DNA from: Bacteroidales bacterium
Lineage (GTDB): Bacteria; Bacteroidota; Bacteroidia; Bacteroidales; UBA10428
Length of the DNA: 44,325 nt
Assembly: GCA_016938235.1 (NCBI GenBank)
Contig: JAFGVA010000233.1
Location: 1 to 44,325 of the forward strand
Direction of reading: 5' to 3'
The position numbers and the translations under genes were made by a program. Every line of letters begins with the position of its first letter. Positions within the stretch are counted from its first letter, which is position 1. This document shows positions 35,516 through 43,790 of this stretch, one piece after another. The notes under the pieces were generated by a model. It had not been told where the DNA came from and did no database searches. It saw only the letters and a program-made list of their open reading frames with translations.

Positions 35516-36943
35516 ATGGGAAACCCAAAAGGATTTTTGGAAATAGATCGCAAACCTGCCGGATACCGCCCGATAAATGAGCGGGTAAAAGATTACAGCG
35601 AAGTTGAGCAGGTTTTAGATGAGAAAGATCGCCGAGACCAGGCTTCTCGTTGCATGGACTGTGGAGTACCGTTTTGTTCATGGGGATGTCCGATAAACAA
35701 TAATATGCCCGAATGGCAGGATGCAATTTACAGGGGCGATTGGGATGAGGCTATAAAAATTCTGTCTCAAACAAATAATTTTCCTGAAGTAACCGGTCGT
35801 GTTTGTCCTGCACCTTGCGAACATGCCTGTACACTTAACATTCACGAACAACCTGTAACAATTCGTGAGAACGAATGTGCCACAGTTGAACAGGCTTTTG
35901 AACGCGGACTGATAAAAGCACAACCGCCAAAATTCAGGACCGGGAAAAAAGTTGCTGTTATTGGTTCAGGCCCTGCTGGACTTTCATGTGCTGATCTTCT
36001 TAATAAATGGGGGCATGAAGTAACAGTTTTTGAGAAGGATGAGGCACTTGGAGGATTAATGCGGTTTGGAATTCCTGATTTCAAACTTGAGAAAAGTGTT
36101 ATTCAACGCAGGGTTGATATTTTTGCTGAAGAAGGCCTTAAAATAAAAACCAACTGCACGGTTGGAGTTGATGTAAAAGGTAAAGATCTTTTAAAAGATT
36201 TCGATGCAGTAATCCTTGCGATAGGAGCTATGAAACCTCGTGATTTACAGGTTGAAGGTCGCGAATTAAAAGGAGTTCACTATGCAATGGAATTTTTGGG
36301 ACAGCAAAACAGGGTTGTAGCCGGCACAAAAATTGCTGAAAAGGACAAAATTTCTGCCAAAGGGAAAAATGTACTTGTAATTGGTGGTGGTGATACAGGA
36401 AGCGACTGTGTGGGTACTTCTGTACGTCATGGTGCAAAATCAATCCGACAGATTGAAATACTTCCAAAACCACCCGAAAAAAGAGCTGAAAACAATCCAT
36501 GGCCTTACTGGGCAAATACACTTCGCACATCTTCTTCACATTTGGAAGGCTGTGAGCGTGAGTGGCTGGTCAATACGAAGCGTCTGATTGCTGATGATAA
36601 AGGCAATGTAAAAGGAGCTGAAATTGTTGAAGTTGAATGGACAAAAGATAATAAAGGACAGTTTAAAATGATTGAAAAAGCAGGTACTGAACGTGTTGTT
36701 GAGGCCGATCTTGTTTTGCTTTCAATGGGTTTTGTTCACTGTATTCACGAAGGTCTTGCTGATGAACTTGGTTTAAAATACGACTTAAGGGGAAACATTG
36801 TTGTTGATGATAAAATGACTACCAGTAAAGCAAAAGTTTTTGCTGCCGGTGATGCGGTGTCTGGAGCTAGTTTAATTGTAAGAGCGATAGCTTCTGGCAG
36901 AAAAACTGCTGAGACCATCCATGAGTTTCTATCGTCAAAGTAG
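35516..36943 (+). CDS. gltD: Glutamate synthase small subunit
   Basis: A 475-residue flavoprotein that passes electrons from NADPH to GltB. The N-terminal domain has the two 4Fe-4S motifs, CMDCGVPFCSWGCPINN and CPAPCEHAC; the FAD Rossmann motif is VAVIGSGPAGLSCADLL near residue 145, and the NADPH motif VLVIGGGDTGSDCVG near residue 285. The C-terminus has the usual VFAAGDAVSGASLIVRAI. Length is standard. It is the last gene of gltBD, closed by a strong hairpin. Confidence 0.96.
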   Translation: MGNPKGFLEIDRKPAGYRPINERVKDYSEVEQVLDEKDRRDQASRCMDCGVPFCSWGCPINNNMPEWQDAIYRGDWDEAIKILSQTNNFPEVTGRVCPAPCEHACTLNIHEQPVTIRENECATVEQAFERGLIKAQPPKFRTGKKVAVIGSGPAGLSCADLLNKWGHEVTVFEKDEALGGLMRFGIPDFKLEKSVIQRRVDIFAEEGLKIKTNCTVGVDVKGKDLLKDFDAVILAIGAMKPRDLQVEGRELKGVHYAMEFLGQQNRVVAGTKIAEKDKISAKGKNVLVIGGGDTGSDCVGTSVRHGAKSIRQIEILPKPPEKRAENNPWPYWANTLRTSSSHLEGCEREWLVNTKRLIADDKGNVKGAEIVEVEWTKDNKGQFKMIEKAGTERVVEADLVLLSMGFVHCIHEGLADELGLKYDLRGNIVVDDKMTTSKAKVFAAGDAVSGASLIVRAIASGRKTAETIHEFLSSK

Positions 36944-36977
36944 AATTTTGTAAAACCGAAATATTAGATTTAGCCTT

Positions 36978-37012
36978 AACCGGAATGTTTTATGTGTAAC
37001 ATTCCGGTTTTT
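36978..37012 (+). terminator. Rho-independent terminator after gltD
   Basis: A perfect 12-bp stem AACCGGAATGTT/AACATTCCGGTT (36978-36989 with 36998-37009), 8-base loop, with the T-run 37008-37012 partly within the stem end. It lies 34 bases after the gltD stop. Confidence 0.88.
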
Positions 37013-37049
37013 GTTAAAATTTTATAAGAGAATTTCCAGGTTGTGTTTC

Positions 37050-37084
37050 TTTGTTTAAATTCTCCCTTTTTATTGCTATTTTTG
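37050..37084 (+). promoter_or_regulatory. Probable promoter of the thioredoxin-like gene and carA
   Basis: TATTTTTG at 37077-37084 matches TAnnTTTG; TTTG at 37050-37053 lies 23 bases upstream, longer than the usual 19. The expected transcript start near 37091 supports the ATG at 37111 as the real start of the first gene. Confidence 0.5.
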
Positions 37085-37110
37085 CCCACTGGAAATCAAA
37101 TAGATTTGGC

Positions 37111-38580
37111 ATGAAACGTTTCATTTTTTCTTTCCTCTTTATTTCATTCTCACTGGCACAATTTGCTCAAAACAACGGATATTCAATTGGTGTAACCATT
37201 GATGGTTTTGCAAATCAATCAGTAATTTTAGGCCATTATTTTGCCAGCCAGACTTTATATCCGGATGATACTGCCCAGTTTGATGACAACAACCATGCCT
37301 TGTTTGAGGGAGATAAAAGTTTAGGAGTGGGCCTCTATTTCATCTATTTACCAAGTGGTCAGTATTTCGAACTGGTGGTGGGAGAAGATCAACATTTTAC
37401 AGTTGAAACAGATTCAAGTGATTACGTAAAGAATATGAAGGTGTTTGGCAGTGCAGATAACCAGATTTTCTTTGATTTTCAGCAATACATGCTCAGTAAG
37501 CAGGATGAAATGAAAATGCTGCAGGAAACGCTGAAAGATTCAACATATTCGGAAAAACAAAAAGAAAAAATACGCTCAAAAATAACCGAATTAAACTCAG
37601 AGCGGGAGAAAAAAGTGAAAGAAATTGTTGCTGATAACCCCGGTTTATTTGCAAGCAGGTTTTTAAATGCCACCATTGATATTGAAATTCCTGAAGCTAT
37701 TAAAGATGATAAAGCAGAAGCATATAAATACTATAAGAAGCATTACTTCGATAATTTTGATTTGTCAGATGTAAGTCTGTTGTTTACTCCTTTATATGAA
37801 GGGAAAATGAAGAATTACCTCGATAATATGGTAATTCAAATGCCCGATTCTTTAAACAAGGAAATTGATTTCATTATAGAAAAAGCGCGTGCCGACAGTG
37901 CCATATTCCGCTACGTACTTATCACTCTTTTTAACACCTATGCAAAAAGTCAGATAATGGGTATGGATGCTGTTCAGGTTCACATTGCCGATAAGTACTA
38001 TATTGATGAAGCATGGTGGAGCGACCAAAAGTTTAAAGATGAACTAAAGGAACGTGTCGAAATACTGACCCCAATCTTAATCGGCAAAAAAGCGCCGGAC
38101 GAGCAGCTTAGAGTTGTTCCAAAAGATCATTTTATAAAAGCGGCAAACGATACTGCCCTTAAAAAATTTCCGCATGCCGGGTATTTTATGAACATAAGCA
38201 ATGTTGATGCAGAGTATACTGTTTTAGTTTTCTGGGAAGCTAACTGTAGCCATTGTAAAAAAGTAGTGCCTGATTTGTATAAAATTTATCAGGATACCTT
38301 GTCAAAATCCAACATTGAAGTAGTGGCAATAAACACACTGTTTGGCGAAGACGGCAAAGAAAAATGGGTTGATTTTGTAAACAGGCACAAACTATACGAC
38401 TGGATAAATGCCTGGAATCCCTATGAATATAAATATAAAATAAATTACGATATCCGTTCTACCCCCCAGATTTATGTTCTGAACAAGGAGAAGGAGATAA
38501 TAGGTAAAAAGCTGGGTCCGGAAAATGTTCTGGAACTTATAACTGCATATAAGAAAACGAAAGAGAAAGAGAGCGAATGA
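37111..38580 (+). CDS. Exported thioredoxin-like protein (TlpA/DUF4369 architecture)
   Basis: A 489-residue exported protein. Signal peptide RFIFSFLFISFSLAQFAQ, a DUF4369-like N-terminal beta domain (about 22-115), a helical middle (about 120-330) rich in charged residues (SEKQKEKIRSKITELNSERE), and a C-terminal thioredoxin fold from about residue 330 with the redox pair C379-S-H-C382 and the cis-Pro region IRSTPQIYVL. Such proteins act in periplasmic disulfide exchange or respiratory-chain assembly; the partner is unknown. The start at 37111 is chosen for its signal peptide; a TTG 20 codons earlier lies inside the promoter. Its stop overlaps the carA start by four bases (ATGA). Confidence 0.82.
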   Translation: MKRFIFSFLFISFSLAQFAQNNGYSIGVTIDGFANQSVILGHYFASQTLYPDDTAQFDDNNHALFEGDKSLGVGLYFIYLPSGQYFELVVGEDQHFTVETDSSDYVKNMKVFGSADNQIFFDFQQYMLSKQDEMKMLQETLKDSTYSEKQKEKIRSKITELNSEREKKVKEIVADNPGLFASRFLNATIDIEIPEAIKDDKAEAYKYYKKHYFDNFDLSDVSLLFTPLYEGKMKNYLDNMVIQMPDSLNKEIDFIIEKARADSAIFRYVLITLFNTYAKSQIMGMDAVQVHIADKYYIDEAWWSDQKFKDELKERVEILTPILIGKKAPDEQLRVVPKDHFIKAANDTALKKFPHAGYFMNISNVDAEYTVLVFWEANCSHCKKVVPDLYKIYQDTLSKSNIEVVAINTLFGEDGKEKWVDFVNRHKLYDWINAWNPYEYKYKINYDIRSTPQIYVLNKEKEIIGKKLGPENVLELITAYKKTKEKESE

Positions 38581-39659
38581 GAAAATCACAACCCATTAAA
38601 CTTGTATTAGAAGACGGAACAGAGTTCCACGGGAAATCATTTGGTGCCGGGAGATCTGCCTCTGGCGAAGTTGTTTTTAATACAGCTATGGTAGGTTACA
38701 CCGAAAGTCTTACAGATCCATCATACAAGGGACAGATTTTAACACTCACATATCCATTGATTGGGAACTATGGTGTTCCCGGTCCTGAAGAAGAAAACGG
38801 ACTACATAAATTTTATGAGTCTTTTGCTCTTCATATTACTGGTTTGATAGTTTCTGACTATACAGAAGAATACAGTCACTGGAATGCAAAAAAGAGTCTG
38901 GGCGATTGGCTTAAGGAGTATAATGTACCCGGAATTTATGGGATTGACACACGCGAGCTAACCAAAATTCTTCGTGAAAAAGGAACCATGTTGGGCAAAA
39001 TTATATATATGGAACAGGATGTACCCTTATACAATCCTGGTGAAGAAAATCTTGTAGCCCAGGTTAGTATCAAAGAAAAAAAAGTATTCGGAAGCGGAAA
39101 ATACAATGTAACCCTTATCGATTGCGGCGTAAAGTACAACATCATAAGAAGCCTGATAAAACGTGATGCAACTGTTACACTTGTTCCGTGGGATTACGAC
39201 TTCACTAACGATGATTACGACGGACTTTTCATTTCAAACGGTCCCGGAGATCCCAAATTCTGTACGGCCACTATTGACAATCTGAAGAAAGCATATCAGA
39301 AAGACAAACCAATAACTGGTATTTGCCTGGGTAATCAGTTGATGGCACTTGCTGCCGATGCCGATACCTATAAACTGAAATATGGACACAGGAGTCATAA
39401 CCAGCCGGCTATACAGGTGGGTACCGATAAGGCTTTTGTTACATCGCAGAACCATGGTTATGCAACGGATAACGATACCCTGACATCTGATTGGGAGCCT
39501 TTGTTTATTAACCTGAATGATAACACAAATGAAGGCGTAAAACATACTTCAAAGCCATTTTTTAGTTCACAGTTTCACCCCGAGGCCTCGAGTGGACCCA
39601 CAGATACAGAGTTTCTGTTTGACATGTTTATGGAGAATGTGAAGAATTACAAAGCATAA
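38577..39659 (+). CDS. carA: Carbamoyl-phosphate synthase small subunit
   Basis: A 360-residue class I glutamine amidotransferase that provides ammonia to CarB. The N-terminal CPSase-small domain has the EVVFNTAMVGYTESLTDPSY signature, and the C-terminal amidotransferase holds Cys250 in GICLGNQ, His334 and Glu336 in FHPEAS, with NGPGDP before them. The start ATG lies inside the stop of the thioredoxin-like gene, so translation is coupled. carB is 15 kb away on the other strand and no other pyrimidine gene is nearby. A MITE-like repeat begins 2 bases after its stop codon. Confidence 0.95.
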   Translation: MRKSQPIKLVLEDGTEFHGKSFGAGRSASGEVVFNTAMVGYTESLTDPSYKGQILTLTYPLIGNYGVPGPEEENGLHKFYESFALHITGLIVSDYTEEYSHWNAKKSLGDWLKEYNVPGIYGIDTRELTKILREKGTMLGKIIYMEQDVPLYNPGEENLVAQVSIKEKKVFGSGKYNVTLIDCGVKYNIIRSLIKRDATVTLVPWDYDFTNDDYDGLFISNGPGDPKFCTATIDNLKKAYQKDKPITGICLGNQLMALAADADTYKLKYGHRSHNQPAIQVGTDKAFVTSQNHGYATDNDTLTSDWEPLFINLNDNTNEGVKHTSKPFFSSQFHPEASSGPTDTEFLFDMFMENVKNYKA

Positions 39660-39660
39660 A

Positions 39661-39813
39661 AAAGAGGGTGTCTAAAAAGCCCAAAACAACGTCATTCCCA
39701 TGAAAATGGGGATCTCCTAATAACAGTAGTACACCTAAGTAGGAGATCCTCTACCGATAATTATCGGTACAAGTTGAGGATGACGAAAAAAGGACTTTTT
39801 AGACACCCTCTTT
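39661..39813. mobile_element. MITE-like element with perfect 19-bp terminal inverted repeats
   Basis: A 153-base non-coding element bounded by AAAGAGGGTGTCTAAAAAG (39661-39679) and its exact reverse complement (39795-39813). Inside are a 9-bp pair GATCTCCTA/TAGGAGATC, the perfect 18-base palindrome TACCGATAATTATCGGTA (39752-39769) and a GTCATTCCCATG start that resembles a widespread class of intergenic repeats with the core GTCATTCCC. It has no coding capacity, so any mobility would need a transposase acting in trans. It starts directly after carA and may also terminate its transcript. No clear target-site duplication was seen. Confidence 0.75.
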
Positions 39814-39833
39814 CCTTTCAAGTAAAAAATATT

Positions 39834-40886
39834 TTAATTTTCTAACTTCAATAATCCTTTTCTTGTACCAACCCAAATATTACCTTGAGAATCAGGATAC
39901 ACTGTTGTGGCCATTTTATGAGGGAGTGGGCAGTTTTTCTTAGTTTTTATTTCCCAATTACCGTCAACGGTTTGTTTTAATAATCCACCATTCATACTCG
40001 CCCAAATATTCCCCTTTTCGTCACAGGCAATATCTGATATATATTTGATTGTCTTTGGTAAACCCTGGCTCTTGCCAAAATTCGTCCAGTTAGCGCCATC
40101 AAAACGGTACAAACCTCCACCCCAGGCAGCAAGCCAGACATTTCCACTCTGGTCGATTGCCAGGTTAGTAAAATTCATATTATATGGTATTGCATATCCA
40201 ATCGGCAGACCTAGCACCAAACCTAAAAGCATTCCACTAGGAGAGAATAGTGTACCAATGGTTAATACATCGAATACAACAAGAAATGCTAAATTGTTAA
40301 AGTATCCACTACCTTGTTTATAGTAGTTCCAGTTAGCGCCATCGAATGCACCTACTTGTCCTTCAAAAGCCCCATACCACGTGGTGGCATCTGCAAATTC
40401 AATATCATGAATACAGTTTTTAGGTAATCCGTCAGATTCTTTTAATACAGTAATGTTTTCATCAGCATTCATTTTTGCAACGCCACCTTTTGTGCAGATA
40501 TATATATTACCATCAGGATCTTCGTTAATTGCCGTTACATATAAATGCGGAAGACCTTGCTTCATGCCAAAGGCTTCAACATTTTGGTCTGTTAGTTTTG
40601 CAGCACCTTTATTAGTTCCAGCCCAGATATTTCCTTTAGAATCTTTAAAAAGATTTAAGACATAGTTGCTGGGCAATCCGTTTTTACGGTTAAAGGTTAT
40701 TATGTTGCTTTCGGTAAGTTTAACAACACCCTTGTTTGTACCAACCCAAATGGCACCTTCATCATCTTCAGTAACAGATGTAATCCATTGCGAAGGCAGG
40801 CCGTTTTTCATGTTATAAACCATAGATGTTTGGCATAACGTAATTGATGAAATAGTAAGTACAATTACTAAAAATAAATTTTTCAT
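39834..40886 (-). CDS. Exported two-component-type beta-propeller protein with a hydrophobic insertion
   Basis: A 350-residue protein with signal peptide NLFLVIVLTISSITLC and propeller blades of the regulator-propeller type (repeats of NGLPSxxV and GNIWVGTNKG), about five copies. Between blades, residues 197-234 form a strongly hydrophobic stretch (AFLVVFDVLTIGTLF and GMLLGLVLGLPIGYAI) that is not part of a propeller blade and could form a membrane hairpin. There is no histidine kinase or DNA-binding domain, so it is not a complete hybrid regulator. It lies 33 bases downstream of the outer-membrane protein gene, probably co-transcribed. Confidence 0.75.
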   Translation of the reverse strand: MKNLFLVIVLTISSITLCQTSMVYNMKNGLPSQWITSVTEDDEGAIWVGTNKGVVKLTESNIITFNRKNGLPSNYVLNLFKDSKGNIWAGTNKGAAKLTDQNVEAFGMKQGLPHLYVTAINEDPDGNIYICTKGGVAKMNADENITVLKESDGLPKNCIHDIEFADATTWYGAFEGQVGAFDGANWNYYKQGSGYFNNLAFLVVFDVLTIGTLFSPSGMLLGLVLGLPIGYAIPYNMNFTNLAIDQSGNVWLAAWGGGLYRFDGANWTNFGKSQGLPKTIKYISDIACDEKGNIWASMNGGLLKQTVDGNWEIKTKKNCPLPHKMATTVYPDSQGNIWVGTRKGLLKLEN

Positions 40887-40919
40887 GTTTGAATAAGATT
40901 AGGTTAATATTTATAGCGA

Positions 40920-41636
40920 TTAAAAATAAAGCCGGTACCCGATATTTAATTTGATATGCCCCATGGCATTTAAATCGAAGTCATATCCCATGTTGATGTA
41001 TTCTTCCAGCCTCTCAGCACCATTATGAACTAAATACATAATATCTAAATCTAAGCCCCGATTACCACTACCCAAAACCCAGGCCTGACCAATGCCAAAA
41101 CTTACATTATTTAGCTTTTCCCTAATATCAGGCAAATAACTATCGCCTGAATACCAAATAATGGCATTTGTACCATAATAAACGGATGCCCTGGGTCTCC
41201 ATTTTTTTTCTGCTCCGGTAAAATATAGTTTACATCCTGCATCAATTATCGGCGTAATGAAAATGGCTGTTCCAACCCCTAAGTTTAACGATACATTAGG
41301 ATGTGCAAAAAATTCACCGTTAATACCAATTGTTCCGTAAGATATTCCAATACCAAAGCCTAATGAGGCTTTATATTGTGAGCTCGCCACATCAACGGAA
41401 ATAACATCGGCCAGAACATAGGAACGTGGATCTTGGTTACCCTCTTGAATATAAATGTTTTCTTTGTCAATACTTGTAATCTTACCCTTGATTACCTGGC
41501 CGGAATTAAAACTAACCAGATACATACGGTTAGTTCCTGCAATAATACCTTTAACGTTTGGGTTTTGACTAAAAACAGAAATGCTAAATACGATAAAACA
41601 AAGCATGAATATGCTTTTCCAGACTTTTTTGTTCAT
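40920..41636 (-). CDS. Probable outer-membrane beta-barrel protein with N-terminal small domain
   Basis: A 238-residue exported protein with signal peptide SIFMLCFIVFSISVFS. Residues 27-85 form a small beta domain (VIKGKITSIDKENIYIQEG), a pattern like that of SH3-like or Sm-like modules, followed by alternating hydrophobic strands rich in Gly and aromatic residues (GFGIGISYGTIGINGEFF, SLNLGVGTAIFI) and a last strand HIKLNIGYRLYF ending in Phe, as expected for barrel insertion. No family recognised. It precedes the propeller gene on the same strand. Confidence 0.65.
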   Translation of the reverse strand: MNKKVWKSIFMLCFIVFSISVFSQNPNVKGIIAGTNRMYLVSFNSGQVIKGKITSIDKENIYIQEGNQDPRSYVLADVISVDVASSQYKASLGFGIGISYGTIGINGEFFAHPNVSLNLGVGTAIFITPIIDAGCKLYFTGAEKKWRPRASVYYGTNAIIWYSGDSYLPDIREKLNNVSFGIGQAWVLGSGNRGLDLDIMYLVHNGAERLEEYINMGYDFDLNAMGHIKLNIGYRLYF

Positions 41637-41805
41637 TTTGGTTAGTTTTAGGTTGATGCAAATTATGAAAAATAATTCTATTTGTTATATATCAGTCATT
41701 TTTCTAACTTATTTATAATCAAACTAAATTCTTTTAAAAGTATCCAGTTTAATGAAGCAATTATTATGAATCAGTTTACGAATAATTTTTCCGATGGATT
41801 CCCGG

Positions 41806-42198
41806 CTATCTTTTCTCAAACAAATTTTCTAATTCAACGTGTTCAATATAATTGAAGCTAACTCTTTCAAGGCAATCTTCGTAAATTTCTGCCATTTCTT
41901 TGTTATCATCATCATCAAATTCGTAATGCCAGTTTACAACAGGCTTTTCAATGTTTTTGTTGGCATCGAATATTTTAAGAAATTCCAATAACCGTTTCGA
42001 AGTAGCGGTATTAAAATAATCCATGTTAATGTCAAGCACTACTTCAGGTAGTTTTAGCTTGCTAATAAATTCCTCAAGGGGAGCAAAAAGCTTGTTTACA
42101 TCTTCGGGGATTGCTCTGCCCTCGATTAAGAGTTTTCCACTTGGCTGGAAATCAATTCTTGGAGAATGATTCGTTGGCGTAATTTCAATTGCTGTCAT
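41806..42198 (-). CDS. SiaC-family regulatory phosphoprotein (DUF1987)
   Basis: A 130-residue cytoplasmic protein matching DUF1987/SiaC. The family is an anti-anti-sigma-like partner of the SiaB kinase and SiaA phosphatase, phosphorylated on a Thr/Ser in the conserved MDYFNTATSKRLLEF segment (the Thr or Ser candidate lies in NTATS, about residues 63-67). I start at the ATG at 42198 rather than a TTG seven codons upstream, because the promoter places the transcript start next to the latter. No siaA or siaB gene is in the window, so any partner is encoded elsewhere. Confidence 0.8.
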   Translation of the reverse strand: MTAIEITPTNHSPRIDFQPSGKLLIEGRAIPEDVNKLFAPLEEFISKLKLPEVVLDINMDYFNTATSKRLLEFLKIFDANKNIEKPVVNWHYEFDDDDNKEMAEIYEDCLERVSFNYIEHVELENLFEKR

Positions 42199-42231
42199 AA
42201 CGGTTTTGATAAATGGCAAATATCATAAATG

Positions 42232-42261
42232 CAAATATATAGTTAGCTGTATAAAAGCCAA
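42232..42261 (-). promoter_or_regulatory. Promoter of the siaC-like gene
   Basis: The reverse strand reads TTG (42261-42259), a 19-base spacer and TATATTTG (42239-42232), a full match to the phylum consensus. Transcription should start near 42226, about 28 bases before the ATG. Confidence 0.72.
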
Positions 42262-42374
42262 GTAAAAAGTTTTTAACATCTTAGCACAAATTTTACGACT
42301 CAAATTATCAAGTAGGGAAAGCCCATTCATTCAAAATATTTTCCTTTAATTAGTAGAAAAAATTCGTATTAAGC

Positions 42375-43418
42375 TTGAATTCAATTAAACTTTATTATTT
42401 CTCAGGAACCGGAAATTCCAGGAAAATTGCCGAATGGTTTTCAGAAGTCTCTGCAGGGAAAGGTCTCAAAACGGAGATTTGCAATATCTCAGAAATCTAC
42501 AGGAAGAATATTGAGCAACCCGCAAACGAACAGTTCATTGGGTTTTGCTCACCTACTCATGGGTTTAATTTCCCGCCTGTAATGATGAATTTCATTTTCA
42601 GGTTTCCCAGGGCAAAGTATTGCAATAAGGTTGTCTTAATGAATACAAGGGCTGGAATGAAACTCTATAAGTTATTTCTTCCCGGATTAAGTGGTATTGC
42701 TTTGTTACTAGCCTGCCTTTTTTTATTTCTAAAAGGATATAAGATTGTTGCTTTGCGCTCTTTTGATCTTCCGTCAAACTGGATTTCACTTCACCCGGGA
42801 ATCAGGAAAAAACCGGTTGATTCAATGTTTATTCGTATCGAAAAAATAACCAAAAAGTTTGCAAAACAGATACTGGATGGGAAAAGAAATTACAAGGCAT
42901 TGCTTAGTCTTCCTTTTGATCTGGCAGTTGTTCCCATCGCATTTTTATATTACTTTTTTGGCAGATTTGTGTTGGCAAAAACTTTTTTTGCATAAAATGC
43001 TTGCACAAAATGTGGATTGTGTGTTAAACAATGTCCCATACATGCTATAAAATGGGTAGATAAAAGGCCCTACTGGAAATTTACCTGCGAAAGTTGTATG
43101 CATTGCATGAATATTTGTCCGGAGAGAGCCATTGAAACTGCTCATGGCTTGGTGATGGGATTGTTTATTTTATCATCCACCATCGGACAAACATATCTGT
43201 ATTCAAAAATTGGCGAGAAATATTTTCATATAATCCAGGCAGAAAGTTTTATGGGAGGTTTAATTCAATTTATGCTTGAAACAATTATTGTATTCGGAGC
43301 TTTGCTATTAAGCTATCGTGTTTTCCATTTTCTGAAACGCTTTACTTTTTTCGAAAAACTTCTGGTATATACTTCTCTTACACATTTGAAGTTCTGGAGA
43401 AGGTATAAGCCTTCATAA
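42375..43418 (+). pseudogene. EFR1-type flavodoxin-ferredoxin gene split by an in-frame TAA
   Basis: The first frame (42375-42995) gives an N-terminal flavodoxin domain with the FMN loop YFSGTGNSRKIAEW and CSPTHGFNFP. At 42993-42995 a TAA interrupts the frame, yet the same frame continues directly with the ferredoxin motif NACTKCGLCVKQCP (43002 on) and a second cluster CESCMHCMNICPERAI, then a C-terminal hydrophobic region to 43418. Both cluster motifs and the frame are preserved across the stop, so a single nonsense change appears to split a once continuous gene of the EFR1 (flavodoxin-ferredoxin) type. Only a TTG start is available for the first part and no ATG restarts the second before its first cluster. 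Read error or natural readthrough remain possible. Confidence 0.75.
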
Positions 43419-43434
43419 ACAGGAAAGGTTTAAT

Positions 43435-43487
43435 TATTTCAACCCAGAGGTATGTACAAACCTGAAAAGTTTATCGTTTCTTCTGAC
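43435..43487 (+). repeat. 53-bp direct repeat, copy A
   Basis: Shares 47 of 53 bases with copy B (43649-43701); the last 32 bases, containing AAACCTGAAAAGTTTATCG, are identical. It lies 20 bases after the split ferredoxin gene. No coding potential was seen. The three copies A, B and C lie in the same orientation. Confidence 0.75.
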
Positions 43488-43539
43488 GATTTCGGGTATA
43501 ACAACAGAAAACTTAGTGCCTTTTATTTAATTCCTTAGT

Positions 43540-43572
43540 AATCCCCCATGGAGAAGGGGGCTAGGGGGATTG
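43540..43572 (+). repeat. G/C-rich repeat, copy 1
   Basis: The unit AATCCCCCATGGAGAAGG and the following GGGCTAGGGGGATTG form a short element with C-run, GGAGAA and two G-runs. It can fold back through CCCCC with GGGGG. Copy 2 lies in the same orientation, copy 3 in the opposite one. The rest of 43419-43790 holds only copies A and B of the longer direct repeat and AT-rich spacer. Confidence 0.75.
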
Positions 43573-43648
43573 TGTAACATGAGAACCAACAGCTTCTAAA
43601 ATGTAAACAACCAAGAATCAAATGGCTTGGTAATTTTCCCTGAATAGC

Positions 43649-43701
43649 TATTTCGAACCAGAGGGTTCAACAAACCTGAAAAGTTTATCGTTTCTTCTGA
43701 C
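43649..43701 (+). repeat. 53-bp direct repeat, copy B
   Basis: Reads from TATTTCGAACCAGAGGGTTC to a TTCTTCTGAC end, 47 of 53 bases identical to copy A. Its first 27 bases differ from copy C at the window end at only two positions. It precedes G/C-rich copy 2 by 51 bases, as copy A precedes copy 1 by 52. Confidence 0.75.
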
Positions 43702-43752
43702 AGTTTCCGATACGGCAATGTAGGATTCTAAGTGTTTCTTCGACTCCGCTGT

Positions 43753-43786
43753 ATTCCCCCTTGGAGAAGGGGGTTAGGGGGATTGA
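43753..43786 (+). repeat. G/C-rich repeat, copy 2 (one end of the DUF559 unit)
   Basis: ATTCCCCCTTGGAGAAGGGG continuing to GTTAGGGGGATTGA. It ends 4 bases before the stop codon of the DUF559 gene, and its reverse complement matches copy 3 at the other side of that gene, so the two flank it as inverted repeats. Confidence 0.8.
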
Positions 43787-43790
43787 ATGT

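Noticed and set aside
39661-39813. A simple rho-independent terminator for carA only
   Set aside because: The 19-bp arms are 115 bases apart and have internal nested palindromes, which fits a MITE-like element better, though it may also terminate transcription.
43017-43418. A separate ferredoxin gene starting at TTG 43017
   Set aside because: That start would skip the first two Cys residues of the first 4Fe-4S motif, and the frame is continuous with the flavodoxin part upstream, so a split gene is the better reading.
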